Below are positions 22,396 through 34,267 of a stretch of DNA of 64,000 nucleotides, piece after piece. A model generated the notes under the pieces. It worked only from the letters and a program-made list of their open reading frames with translations. It had not been told where the DNA came from and made no database searches. This DNA is from Gymnopus androsaceus JB14 (taxonomy: Eukaryota > Basidiomycota > Agaricomycetes > Agaricales > Omphalotaceae), in contig ML769392.1 in assembly GCA_009733575.1 (NCBI GenBank), positions 434,001 through 498,000 of the forward strand. Reading direction: 5' to 3'. Position numbers and translations under genes: made by a program. Each line of letters begins with the position of its first letter. Position 1 is the stretch's first letter.

Positions 22396-23465
22396 ATGCA
22401 TACTCCCTCAGATATTGAAGATATTCCTCTTCCGAATGGTTGGGTTGAAGAAATTCATGAATCTGGACACCCTTACTACGTGAGTTGGTTTTTTCCCAAC
22501 CAAAAGATATTCTCAACCTTAATTGGGTTGGCAGGTTGACACCCTCGCGAGTCCTCCTCGTTCAATTTGGATTCATCCATACGAAGATGAGCAATATCTC
22601 CAACATCATCCGGAGGACAAAGGCAAGTTCCAAGCTTGGTTGGCCTCCAGGTCACGATCACCGTCTCCTAATCCCAGTCCGTCGTTTCCCAATCCGGCTC
22701 CTGATGACCGGGGTCTTGGAGGTGTCCCCGAAAGCAGAGGATTGCCAGATGACAGGGCCTTAATGGCCGAGCGAGAGAGGGAGATGGTGTACGAAGACCA
22801 GATGGCCATGCGGGGAGGTGAACGAGGTTTGGGTGGTATTTTCGGTGAACGCGGTGGCTTTGGAGGGGGACTTGGTGGGGGACCGCTAGGGTTGGCCGAA
22901 CGAGACGGGAGATGGTGTACGAAGACCAGATGGCCATGCGGGGAGGTGAACGAGGTTTTGGTGGAGGTCTTTTGGGCGAACGCGGCGGCTTTGGTCACAG
23001 AGGCTTTGGTGGGGGTCCGTTAGGGCTGATCGCTGGGGTAAATCAAGCTCTTCTCAACCATACTGTTCCATAATGCTAACCTTAATACCTTACAGCATCG
23101 GGAAGAAGTGTTCGATCGAAAGATGATGCACCGGGAAGAAAGGTTCGATCGCAGGATGATGCGCCATCAAGAAAGGAATGGACAGGCGTATGGAAAGACG
23201 AGGCTTGGGACGGTTTGCTCCCCCTGCATATGAAAGGCCAGAATATTATCCTGGTCAGTATGGAATGCAGCATTCGTCTCAGTACTATGCACCACAATAT
23301 GCACCACCCCCACAGTCCAGGCCCCCGCCGCCCAAAGAAGAGCATAGTGGAAAGGTGCTCCCATTTCTTGGAGGCATGGCAGCTGGTGTGGTAATGGACG
23401 AATTTTATCATCACCACAAGGATAAGAAGGAAGAAGAAGAAAAAGAGAAGCACAGTGGGAAGTAA
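22396..23465 (+). pseudogene. WW-domain glycine-rich protein, frame broken twice
   Basis: The first two exons encode a good WW domain: LPNGWVEEIHESGHPYYV, then an intron, DTLASPPRSIWIHPYEDEQYL. A Ser/Pro linker follows, then an acidic/Gly repeat (EREMVYEDQMAMRGGERG, FGERGGFGGG). A tandem duplication of about 130 bp (22764-22893 and 22894-23023) is not a multiple of three, so the second unit is read out of frame and the ORF stops at 23023. Reading the second unit in its own frame and through the next intron gives HREEVFDRKMMHREERFDRRMM. A single extra base near 23177 then shifts the frame again into MDRRMERRGLGRFAPPAYE, ending PFLGGMAAGVVMDEFYHHH at 23465. The two shifts cancel. It may be a decaying copy of the adjacent WW gene, or contain sequence errors. 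Confidence 0.6.
22764..23023 (+). repeat. Tandem duplication, unit about 130 bp
   Basis: Both units begin GGCCGA(G/A)CGAGA and share GAGATGGTGTACGAAGACC and the Gly-rich coding run. They differ by several substitutions and one indel near 22904. Because the unit is not a multiple of three, it changes the reading frame of the WW-domain gene. Confidence 0.8.
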
Positions 23466-23762
23466 TTTTACCCTCTAGACGTGCTATGCGACGATGATTG
23501 AACGCAGAGGAACCGTTTAAGGACCTTTGCTATGACACTAGTACTACTTACATGTTTCTGAACTATGATAGCTTTGAATGTATGCAGAATCGAGCCATTG
23601 ACTATGCACAGATTTTTAGTAACAATAGGACCACTGTAAACCCACTGCAAAGCTGGTCCGCGTTACCAACGATGGAACGCTTTGGCCACGGGCCGGACGG
23701 CTGGACGTCACATCACTCCACCGACTCCACAGCTCGCTTTACAATCTTTACTCTTCTTCATC

Positions 23763-24750
23763 ATGTCGACTCACGACCTTCCTCTTCCTTATGGCTGGAT
23801 CAAGCAAGAGCACGAATCTGGCCATCCATTCTATGTACATTTCCTCTCAGTTTCATCTAGGTGCATGTTGATGGTCTCTGCAGGTTGATACTAAAGCAAA
23901 CCCACCCCGTTCGATATGGACTCATCCATACGAGGATGAACAATATCTTAGCGAGCACCCTGACGTCGAGAGAGAGAAAGTGAGACCTTCTTCAAGCCAG
24001 GAGCTCAAGCATAGCCAGTCTAGCCTGAAACCCCGCGATGGCAATAGACGGCATTCGTATAATGGTCAATCATCGAGCAAGAGAGGTTTCTTTGGAAAGG
24101 TCTGCGCATTTAGCGATCTCAGTTGAGACTGGAGCTCACACTGGATATATGCAGCTCAAAGACAAGACAATTGGAACCAAGGAGGAGCGAGAAGCTGAAA
24201 AGGCTCACAAGGCCCAGGTAAGGATATCTAATAATCTATCATCCCAACAGTGCATATATTTGCTCATTGTCTCCTAGCTCCAGGAAAAGAGACGTCAACA
24301 ACGACTTGCTCAACAGCAGGCGTATTATGATCAGCAGCAACAGTATGCCCAACAACAGCAATATTATGCTCCTCCCCAGGAACAATATGGCTCTCGCTAT
24401 GGTGGAATGGGTGGAATGGGTGGACTCGGTAGTGGACTTGGTGGTGGACTTGGTGGTGGTCGCAGAATGGGAGGCATGGGAGGCATGGGAGGCGGAGGCA
24501 TGGCTATGCCTTTGAGTAAGTAACGCAACATCTTCTATTTAACAACTCTCATATCTGTTTAGTGGGAGGTATGGCCGGTGGACTTTTACTTGGGGAAGTT
24601 CTGGGCGACTTTGGTGGCGGAGGACTTGGTGGCGGAGGATTTGGCGGTGGAGGATTTGGCGGTGGAGGATTTGGCGGTGGAGGGTTTGACGGAGGGGGGT
24701 TCGGAGGTGGCGGTTTCGATAATGGAGGAGGAGGAGGAGGATTCTTTTAA
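23763..24750 (+). CDS. WW-domain protein with Gln-rich and Gly-rich low-complexity tail
   Basis: About 270 residues in five exons. The WW domain, MSTHDLPLPYGWIKQEHESG then HPFYVDTKANPPRSIWTHPYE, is split by an intron at the same codon as in the upstream paralogue. A basic linker, a helical KEEREAEKAHKAQLQEKRR segment and a QQQ/YYAPPQEQYG run follow. The C-terminus is nearly pure Gly with Phe and Met: GGMAGGLLLGEVLGDFGGGG, then repeated GGGGF units. WW domains bind proline-rich peptides; the tail is prion-like. A short hydrophobic GGMAxG motif recurs in the neighbouring copy (GGMAAGVVMDEF), which links the two genes. Cellular role unknown. Confidence 0.85.
24606..24747 (+). repeat. GGTGGAGGATTTGGC-type coding minisatellite
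   Basis: A 15-bp unit encoding GGGGF is repeated about four times between 24622 and 24700 and then degenerates into GGA triplets. It lies wholly inside the WW-domain gene's last exon and keeps its frame. Confidence 0.75.
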
Positions 24751-24983
24751 TTGCTTCTTCCGTGGACGCTCTCGGATTCAAAATCTTGTATTGTAAACAT
24801 CATGGACTCTTTTTTTTTTCTTCTTTTGTATCAATAAACTGTAGTTCATATTTACTTCAGTTACTAGTACTAGTAGGTCATAATCACGTTGAATTTACTA
24901 GTATCCAAGTATATTTATGTACTAACATGAGGGGCGCCAATTAAGATAATTTTTGATTTCTTTCTTTCGTACCATCAACTCTA

Positions 24984-26074
24984 ATGACTCGCATAACGAA
25001 TTTTGGCCGAAAGCGTACATACCTTGAATCCTCTACGGATTCTCAAGGGGAAGGTAGCGGAACGACGAAAAATCAGTTGCAGGACCACGCAGAAGTTGTC
25101 GATTCTGGTGCCAGTGCTCCTCCTCCAAAAAAGAAACGAAAGCGAACACCCAAGTCCAAACGAGATGGACATGGTACAAGACCTATGGGAAGTGCACCGG
25201 ACGAAGAGACTAAAGATGTTTCTCCTGGAGAAAATGCACTCCCGGATGCTGAGGCCGACAAGCCTTCTAAATCATCCAAGAAGGAGAAAAAGAAGAAGGA
25301 ACGCAAAGACAAGAAATGTACGACTTTATTTCTGAAGGCTGAGTCCATGCTTACTTGATGCTGTTTTAGATGTCTCTCCGTCAGAACGAAGACGGTTGCA
25401 ACGTATAGCAGAGAAAAATACGAACACTATATGCTTCGCTTGTCGTGAAAAGGGCCATGCGGCTAGAGACTGCCCAACGAATGAGAATGGAGACGCCTCA
25501 GGCTCAAAGCAGGTTGGGATGTGCTATCGGTGCGTTTTGTTGTGCATGCGTTTCAGCGCGTCTTTGAATAACTTGGAGATAGGTGTGGTTCTACGCGACA
25601 CACGCTTTCACGTTGCAAAAAATCAGCGGACCCGCTGAATCCGTTACCTCACGCATCCTGTTTCGTTTGCAATGGTAAAGGACACCTAGCCTCCGCGTGC
25701 CCTCAAAACGCGGCGAAAGGTATATACCCGAATGGCGGAAGTTGCAAACTCTGCGGTGACATTACTCATCTTGCGAAAGATTGTGGTATACGCAAGAAAG
25801 GTAAGAGAAAGGTTGAAATTCATTATCTATTTGTCTAAAATATTGTATAGACACGGGTTCGTTGGCAGCAGTATTGGGCATAGAGGCAAAAGACGTCGGA
25901 GCAGACGAAGATGATTTCCATACTATTGGAAGAAAAAAGCAGGAGCTTGATCGTAACGATCAACACACTGAGAAACTACAACGGTCAATGAATGTAAAGG
26001 TGGGCGCACATTCTGGTGTCGTCAAGCCTTTTGGGAAAACGCTCGATGCAGAGAAAAAAGTCGTATTCTTCTAG
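24984..26074 (+). CDS. ZCCHC9: Zinc-knuckle protein, ZCCHC9-like
   Basis: About 290 residues in four or five exons. The N-terminal third is Lys-rich (PPKKKRKRTPKSKRD, KKEKKKKERKDKK), suited to nucleolar localisation. Four CCHC knuckles follow: CFACREKGHAARDC, MCYRCGSTRHTLSRC, CFVCNGKGHLASAC and CKLCGDITHLAKDC. This C-x2-C-x4-H-x4-C set and the flanking SPSERRRLQRIAEKNTNTIC are typical of ZCCHC9, a pre-rRNA/snoRNA-associated RNA-binding factor. The C-terminal part (DDFHTIGRKKQELDR) also matches that family's layout. Convergent with the Rav1-like gene, with only 20 bp between stop codons, so the 3' untranslated regions must overlap. Confidence 0.88.
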
Positions 26075-26094
26075 AGTTCAATACATACTTGTTT

Positions 26095-29000
26095 CTAGAA
26101 ATTAAAAGCACCCATGTCAAATTCAGGAACTTGGACGTCCTGTTTGGCCGACTTCATCAGGCTTCCCAAACCAGCCTTCCTCGCCTTCAGATCACCCTCA
26201 TCTGGAACAGACTCTTCCGGAATGACTGACGTTTTTGGAGGTCTACCTTCAGGCGAGACAGCGCGGGTTGGAGGTTGTGAGGGAATGTCCATATCAATCA
26301 TGATCGAGGACTTGCGATGCATAGCAGGAGCTAGTGAAAATGTAGGCCGACGTGTGGCGACGGGCCTAGGCGGCGAAGATGGATCACCATTTTGTTGAGG
26401 TAGATGAGGTATAGCCGTGGGTCTATCGAAAGACCACGACTGAACAAGATCGAGAGCTAGGATGTGACAACCTGGTAATCCTCGTTAAGCTTCCCAGGGT
26501 AAAAATTATCTGCAAGAAGTGCTCACCCATCCGGCAAAAGACCCGAGCAATCTGTAAGACGAAATTGAATTCCAGCCGCCCCGAAATTTCGCTGTTCCCT
26601 TTTACAGCCTGAAGAGTTTTGGATCTCAACTGCGAGAATAACAATGCTAAGCTGGGATCATCGTAATGGGGCTCTCCGATATCTTTGACGATAACATCCA
26701 AGACACCTGCAAGATTTTGTAGCGGAGTCTTAATATGAGCAGTCAGATAGACTACTTTCAATCAGTATAAAGAGTGGCTTACCACAAGGACCCGCACACT
26801 TAAATCTCGCCGGCGAAGCAACCAGAATGCCCAACTAGCCAGCCACCTGTTTCCGTCCTTGAAAGCAGTAGGAAGCACCGTGCTGCTCAGTATAGAGCAG
26901 AATACCGGACCTTCGACACCCTGCTCTACTACACGCGCTATGGCAAGAGCGAGCTGAAAATCCTGAAGTTGTTTGAGGCAGACGTTCACAGCGTCCTTCA
27001 GAGAGCCTCCCAGCAGAAAAAATGCCGCAGCATATTCTATACATGAAATCATGAGATTATGGGAAGATGGACAAAGATAATCACTCACCGAACCTCTGTT
27101 TACTCAAAAGTGCAAACGCATTTTTGAGCGCGGCCGTCCGCCACCTCGACTGGGTGAAGTCATTTGACAGAAATTTGAGCATGGCGCCTTGTTCCTTGTG
27201 CCAGGCTGCTTGTCTCCATAGTCCATGGACTAGTTTCGTCTTTCCCAGCGCGAAGTAGAATAATGAACAAGCTGTAGGGTCTCGGGTGTCACCAGCCATG
27301 TACTCGTTTCTTGCGATCACTTCCATCTGGGATTTCTATCTGTTTGCCTTAGTACAGGAAAGATTATTTTAGAATGAAACGTACCAGTGATTCGACAGAA
27401 TTCAGCCAAATTGAGATGCCCAGAGCTCTGGCATCAGACCAACACATTTTGCCATTACAAGCGGCCGACGACGCCCCCAGCAGTAAATCCTGACTCTCAC
27501 TATGGAACGCCCATATCATATCCCGATACCGCAAACGCTCCCTCCGCCCAGTATCCCGAGGAATGGTCCCTGAAGATTCGGGACTAGCTGGCGTTGAGGC
27601 ACGAAAGTTGAGAATGTAGAACGACCGCATTGAGATCAAGTAGCGTAAACCGTTCGAATCGAGCGATCGTCGTTGCTCATCTATCTGTAAAAGCAGTCAG
27701 AAAATACGAACATTTCGGACGTGGGACGAAGTACCTCTAGGGTGGTCTGTATCAGGACAATCAAACTTGCGGACTCGTTGGGCGTAAGGTGCGGCAACGG
27801 TTGTGATTCGAGGCTCTGAATCAGTTTTGTCACAAGTGGACGACAAAAGCCTTCCTCCTCATTGCTGTAAACGGTACGATCAGTGCATTTCCAATACTAT
27901 ATCCTAAAGAAATATGATCTACTCATTATATTGTGGTCCATCGAATAGCACAGTATATCGTTTCTCATGCATGCTGCCCTGCAGAACGGTAAGCCGAATT
28001 GTACGCTGATCAACCATGCATTTACTAACCACTTGGTTCTTGCTGAAGAACCGTTCAACTGGCACAGATGCCCATGATTTTCTCGAGTGGATACTCTCCA
28101 AATCTTTTGCAAGGTTTACGATGATGTCCTTGACGAGCTCGATCTTCTCTGGTTATAGTTTCAGTACGCGAATACTCAAGGACAAATAACATACCCCACA
28201 GAAGACACTGTAACAGCATCTGAGGATGATAATCCGGCAGAGGACCGTTCTGTCGTGCGACATATTCAAATAAGCTCTCCGTTTCAGCGGTGTCCTTGAC
28301 CGTCAACTTTGGGGGGCCATAGAGCAGCATCTGATGGCCTGCGCCTACTAGTAGCGAACTGTTCGCTAGCCAGATGGAGTCGCTGATTGGGTATGGTATG
28401 AAACTAGACCGAAATAGTTAAAGGATGTCAATAAAAGCCAAAAGAGAAAGACAAACCTCCCAATATCTATTTTCCAACAAGTAGACCAGCCAGGACCTTC
28501 ATCGAAATATGTCATGCGCTGTTGACATAGTAGTTCTACGTGGTGCAAAAAGCCCACTGCTAGAATGGATTGCATGTCCGGCGTGCAAGTCCAATCTAGA
28601 TCATTGATGGGTTGACTGTAATAATGGTTCAGGATGTTTTTTGAAACATGATTTCGGAACCAACCTATAAGTGCGGCGAAATTCCAATCCTGATGCAAAC
28701 TCGGACTCCTTCGAGTCCCAGATCGTGAGCTCTTCTTCACCATCCGGGCAGGGAGTAACTAGACATCCAATGAATATAGCCAATATTACGATGCGTGGAA
28801 GACTTACTGAGCGCAGTCTTTTTTGCAGAACTACATCTTGCCTTGCGTATCCCCCGTCGACCAGTTTTGACCCTTCCAGTGCATCTCCATCCAGAACTGG
28901 ACATGGATGCGCCACTAACATTGGCAACTACGTCCCGCTCTTCGGGTGCCCAAAATGCAAGCTCACCCGCTTCAGAAATACTCAAAAGAGCATCATGCTC

Positions 29001-31085
29001 TACCCATTGGTTCTTCATACCCCATGCCATTGGATCAACGGGTTGAATCAGAATGGGTTGACCGTCGGTAGGAAGATGACTGTGAGAGTGAAGTGAGAGC
29101 GTCACAGACGACCTAGTGCTGTCTCCGATATTGGGCGCTTCAACAGTAAGATGTACATGCGCAATAGCTAAATCGGCAGTGATCCCCAGTATAGAGTCGT
29201 GGCTGTCGCTCGAGGGCGTGGTGAAAACCGAGTTGAGATAAGGAACTGCGATAGAAGTTGGAGGTGAGGTATGTAATGTGAGAGAAGATTCCGAGCTACG
29301 ATAGGTTGCGAAGAGACGACCTGAAGAATGGTGAGTTGTGACTATTTTGAATGAATCAAGACGCTCACCCTGGTCGAGGACTACTACTTGATCTGCAGCA
29401 GTCCACGAGGCGGACCTGGAAAGATTCGGACCAGGTCGACCAAGCCTCCAGGTTTGTCCACCTCCGCCTTTGCGTACGACACCTACACCCTTTCCCTCGG
29501 GCGTTCTAACAAAACCAACGATTTCGGCTTCCTCAGCTGCAAATCTGTCCGAAAACCGGCCTGTAGATCTCAATCCAGTAGGTTGAGCGTCAAAGAATTC
29601 GGCAAGGTCCAATTCGTAAGAGCATAGAGGTGATGTGGATACTAAAGTAACGCTAGATTGAGATGGATCTGGCAGGACGTGGAGGTAGGATGGTAGTTTC
29701 GGTAATGGGGATTGAAGCGATTGCTGTATAGTGAAATGCTTTAAAAGGGTTGGAGGTCTTCGATCGATATTCTGCAAGTGCATGTCAAACTCGAATTCAG
29801 AGGTAAAACATTCCAGTTAATTACCACTACAGCAGTAAGAACGATGCCTCCGTTTTCGACAACACGGAGGAAAAGGTCCCATCCTTCGTCTTTGATATCT
29901 CGAAGCCGTCTTGTCTTCACATCATCTATCTCAAGATCCTTTCCCAGTATCCTTTCCAAGGACTGGCTAATTACTTCACGGTCAAGCCAGAATACATTCG
30001 AAGAAGGGGTAGAGTCAAGTGAAGATGGAATCGAAGAGTACAAGTCTATGGCGGCATGTAGTTGGAGATGTTGAGGGGAATCCAACACTGGAAAGAATAT
30101 TCGGAGGGTAGAATCAGAAGTGATAGTATACAAGATTAAATCATCGCTAGAGAATGGTACGTCAGCTCTCGTATACTAGACGGGTGAAGGGCTATTGGAC
30201 AGACCGACTAGATGCTTGCGAGTGACGCCACGAGAGATTCGTAACGGGCCTTGAGTGGGGTATCAGCTGGGTTTGGCGTCCAGTAGTTGTAGAATAGAGC
30301 CGGACGGCATTGTCTATCTGCGATGGCGTCGGTGAAGAATTATGAATGAACATTTACCGTCACGTACTTTTGTTGTAGTAGCGATATACATCAGAGAAGG
30401 GGCGAATCGGACGAGAGAGGGAGCAGTCTTCAATCTGAATCGAACACGTCAAAAGATTAGCTATGAAACGCATTGGCATTTGCGTACGAAACATTCCATT
30501 TCTGAGACCATGTCGGAAGGTCGTTCTCGAGTATAAGAGTGTAAACGGACAATCCGCGGTGTGTGCCAACGGCGAGCAGCCCTTGGACTAATCAGACGCG
30601 TACAATAGACGTGGCCAAGGAGTCTTTACCGGATTTACTATCCAAAGTTGTTACTGTATGGTTTCGGGGAATAACCAGAGATGAATGAATGCGCCAAGTA
30701 TCGCTCTGTACACCAGATAGAGACCAAGTTGCGATTCGAAAGTTCATTGCCGCTACGATCTATGGTCCGATGAGGATAATCCGCAGATATTGAAGCATGA
30801 CGCGTACTAGTTTCATTCCAGAGTCAACAGAAATACAGGAGATGCTCTCCGACGTATAGCCTGTTCCAGGAAACACCTGCCAGAATGCCAGGACACGTAG
30901 AAGCGCCAGATTTCGAGCATTGAGAATGACCACAGCGTCGGCCGAAGGATACAACTGAATGATCTGAGCTGGTCGGATTAGAGTTAGTGGTTAATGCGAC
31001 TTACCAAAAGAGTTTCGTTGGGTAAAACCAGATTATGAATGCTGGAAGACGGAGAACCGAGGCAAGTCTGGTGCAATTCAAGCAT
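26095..31085 (-). CDS. RAV1: Rav1-like subunit of the RAVE complex (V-ATPase assembly)
   Basis: A large protein of about 1,300 residues in more than fifteen exons. RAVE reassembles the V1 and V0 parts of the vacuolar ATPase. The N-terminal half looks like WD40-type beta-propeller sequence (QLYPSADAVVILNARNL, AMNFRIATWSLSG, LLAVGTHRGLSVYTLILEND, EHDALLSISEAGELAFWAPE). The C-terminal half holds the Rav1p_C region: ALGISIWLNSVESL, EVIARNEYMAGDTRDPTACS, LFYFALGKTKLVHGLWRQA, WHKEQGAMLKFLSNDF, RWRTAALKNAFALLSKQRF, GGSLKDAVNVCLKQLQDFQL and NRWLASWAFWLLRRRDLSVR. The tail is Ser/Pro-rich. The start MLELHQTCLGSPSSS at 31085 is preferred because it joins in frame through two introns. The promoter is shared with the FAS1 gene. 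Confidence 0.9.
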
Positions 31086-31188
31086 CGCGGGTCAGAGAGC
31101 CATGAAGTACAAGTCCAAAACAGGAATCTAATGCCGGTAAGCCATGCCCTGGCCATGCGTCATATTTTCAGACTTAAACCACACCACC
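31086..31188. promoter_or_regulatory. Divergent promoter between Rav1-like and FAS1 genes
   Basis: About 100 bases separate the chosen start codons. No TATA box is obvious. An in-frame ATG at 31144 for the FAS1 gene would shorten the gap, but it would place polar residues before the signal peptide. Confidence 0.4.
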
Positions 31189-33979
31189 ATGTTCTTCAGG
31201 CCATTGGCCCTGCTGGCCTCTCTACACTTTGCCCTTGCGATTCAGGTCGTATTCCCTTCAAATGCTACAATATCTTCCCCAACAATAGTGGACGCACTTA
31301 ACGCCGACCCCGACTACACTTCCCTATTAGCTCTGCTGCAGCGAGCTCGTCTCATTCCTACTCTGAATAAGCTCAATGGAAGCACCCTATTTGCCCCTAC
31401 AAACGATGCTATCAAGCGTCATTCGCTCTGGAACTCTATACCCCAAGATTCTAATATGGTAATAAACGACAATGTACAAGAAAAGCTCAGACAGAGCTTG
31501 TACTATCATTTACTAAACTATACAATTCATCCAGAGGTGGAATCTCTAATGGTTCTGAAGACTTTACATTATCCTCATGTTCCAGTCAATCCCCCGTCCA
31601 AGGAGCCACCTCCATCTCCTCCGTGGTTGCCTATCCCTGGCGGGACTTTGGGTGGTGAACCACAGAGACTGCGTCTTGGTGCTAGAGGGGAGAACGGCTA
31701 TGTCGGTGTCGATGCTTTTAGAAATGGAGGCGCTCAAATCGTCAAGGGTCAGGTAGACGCGGGTAATGGTGCTGTGCTTGGGATCTCGGATGTATTAGAC
31801 CCTCCACCAGACCTAGGTGTGCTCGTTTACTTTGCAAATTAATGTCAATTAATGTTTTCTTCAAGCCGCTGTTCTCTCGCAGCATTCCTCCGTGTCCTTC
31901 TTCCACGAAGTCCTTACTCCAGAGATCCACAAGCTCTTGAACTCTACCCCCGAGTTGACTTTGTTCCTTCCAATCAACGAAGCATGGACCACTCTAGACG
32001 AATACGAGCTCATCTATCTCAAATCCAAATACGCGACAGACGATCTCAATCGCATACTGAATATGCACGCCGTCCAGAAAGGCGTGAAGTGGTCGGACTC
32101 TTTTGATCCTGCCATAAACTGTAAGCTCAACCCCATTCGTCATTCTCCCTTTCTAATACACTCAAACAGTAACGACCATCGACGGAACAACATTAGAGAT
32201 TGTAGTCGCTCCTGAAAAGACGACGATTTCCACAGCGGAGCTCATTCAACCCGATATATACGCCTCTAATGGTGTTCTTCACCTTGTCTCCTCGCTCCTT
32301 ATTCCTGAGGGTGCACTCCGCCTCACCCCGGAGAAATATCTTCTCTCTCTGAATTGTTCCAGCTTCGTAACCTTTATCCACGAAACGGATCTCACTTTCC
32401 TCATCAATGACACCGACACCAAATACACGATATTAGCTCCCAGTGACGATGTGTTGTCTATTCTTTCCAATGAGGAGCTTCCCGCGCCTGGATCTGAGGA
32501 GATGAAAAAGCTCTTGCGTTATCATTTCATTCCTGGAAAAATGACGCCCAAGAAGCTTCGCTCTGGGATGTTAATAGAGACAGCTCTGGAGGAGCCAGGT
32601 CTGGGTGGAAACAGACAGGTGCTGAGCGTCGAGGTGGGTGATGAGACACAGAAGGACAATGCATGGAAATCTCTGCGGTTTGGCGGAGCGACCGTGTTGC
32701 GGGAACCTGGTAAGCATTGCATTGAATCACCTTGATTGCTCGTTAATATCTGTTTCGATAGTTGAGGTCAACAACAACACCTTGATCTACTTTATTTCAA
32801 GGCCAATAACACCTCCTTCCGACGCGTTTGACACTGTTCTCCCGATGCTTGACCTGTCTTTGTTCATTGCCTCTGTCCTATCGAGCTCAGTCGGAGACAA
32901 GATCCGCAACACCTCTAGCACATCCCTTCTAATTCCTCATAACCCTGCCTTCGAACGTCTGGGTCTTCTCGTTAGCGAGTATCTGCTCGCTGCTTCTTCC
33001 AAGTCGGACTTGGAAAAGGTGCTATTACATCACGCATTGAGCAGCGTTCGCTATGCCGAAACCTTACAGAATGGCACCCAGAGGACTTTTGCGACGATGG
33101 AAGGCTCCGACTTGAGTATTTCCCGGGAGAAAAATGGAACTGTTTTCGTCAGTGCTAGTGGAGGTTGGGCCGGAATGAAAGCTCAGCTCCACACGAGAGA
33201 TATCCTTACGCAGACAGGAGTGGTCCACGAGTTGTCCGATATTTTAATTCCACGCTCCGTCGAGTTGACCATTGCCAAACTCATGAAGGCCAAGGGGAGT
33301 ACCATGGTTAGCATGGTGACCAAGGCGGGCCTCGATTGGGTGCTCAACGGTACTGCCCCTCCGGAAGGTTCCTGGTGGGCCGAGAAGGGTTTTGGAAAGG
33401 CCGGATGGGTGTTACTATGCCCCACAGATGATGCCTTCAAGAATTATAATCTGACCGAGCTCTACGACGACAAGGAAAAATTGGTTTCGATAGTCAGCCA
33501 ACACCTGATTCCATCTCCTTCTCAATCTGACAAGCTGATTACTCTTCCGCTGGACGATGATCCATTAAACAATAACCGACCTCTTGTCCTTGCTGATTCT
33601 GCGACCTACTCCACCATACTCTCACCCACTTCTGCGTACGGAGATCTAGTGTTTCAAGCAATCGGACGATGCCAAAGGCGGCTTCGTAGTCGGTATCAAG
33701 GGTGCTCGAGGAACGGATAGTACAGATGACTGGGCGCGTGTTATATCTTGGGGCCGATCGACTACTGGAGGCGGAACTGGCGGCGTTATTCAGATTGACC
33801 GTCTTCTCCTTCCATATCACCCTCCTTGGTGGACGGAGTTCGGAACCCCGTTAGTGGTTGGAGTGTTGGGGATATTCGCGATATGTGGGTTTTTCTATGG
33901 TGTACGGTTAATCTGGCTACGAGACACGACGGAAGCGACCTACGAACCCTTAGATGGCACGGAAGACGAGGACTCGTAA
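31189..33979 (+). CDS. FAS1 (fasciclin)-domain membrane protein, apparent frameshift near the end
   Basis: About 850 residues in four exons. The signal peptide is MFFRPLALLASLHFALAIQ. Several FAS1 domains follow, each with the H1 and H2-like blocks: NGSTLFAPTNDAIKRH, then PELTLFLPINEAWTTLD, then KYTILAPSDDVLSIL and GWVLLCPTDDAFKNYNL. There are many N-glycosylation sites. The last part reads GGFVVGIKGARGTD and DRLLLPYHPPWW, then a membrane span (PLVVGVLGIFAICGFFYGV) and an acidic cytoplasmic tail ending DEDS. Near 33655 the frame changes by one base (YGDLVFQ to SDDAKGG), with no room for an intron. If real, the protein would stop at 33720 and lose its membrane anchor. FAS1 proteins mediate adhesion; a role at the cell surface is inferred. 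Confidence 0.85.
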
Positions 33980-34267
33980 AAACTGTATCATTATAATTAG
34001 ACATTTATGAGCTGTATTGTATTAAATAAGTATACGAATAAAATAAATAAACGTTGTTACATTCCAAAGCTCTCAAACGTTGTACAGAGCAAGGCTTAGA
34101 ATGTTTGTCGGATGTGTCGGAATGTTTCTCGGAATACGGGGAGTTTGATCGGCGAATATCATGTGCATCTTCAGGTACTTGACCACATAAGTATGCTTTA
34201 AGTTTTCTCTCTATTCCCTCTCTCATTCCCTCTCTCATCCTCTCATACTTATAGACTATAGACTGAC

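Noticed and set aside
31144..31188. Upstream start for the FAS1 protein
   Set aside because: It would place a polar 15-residue extension before a clean signal peptide.
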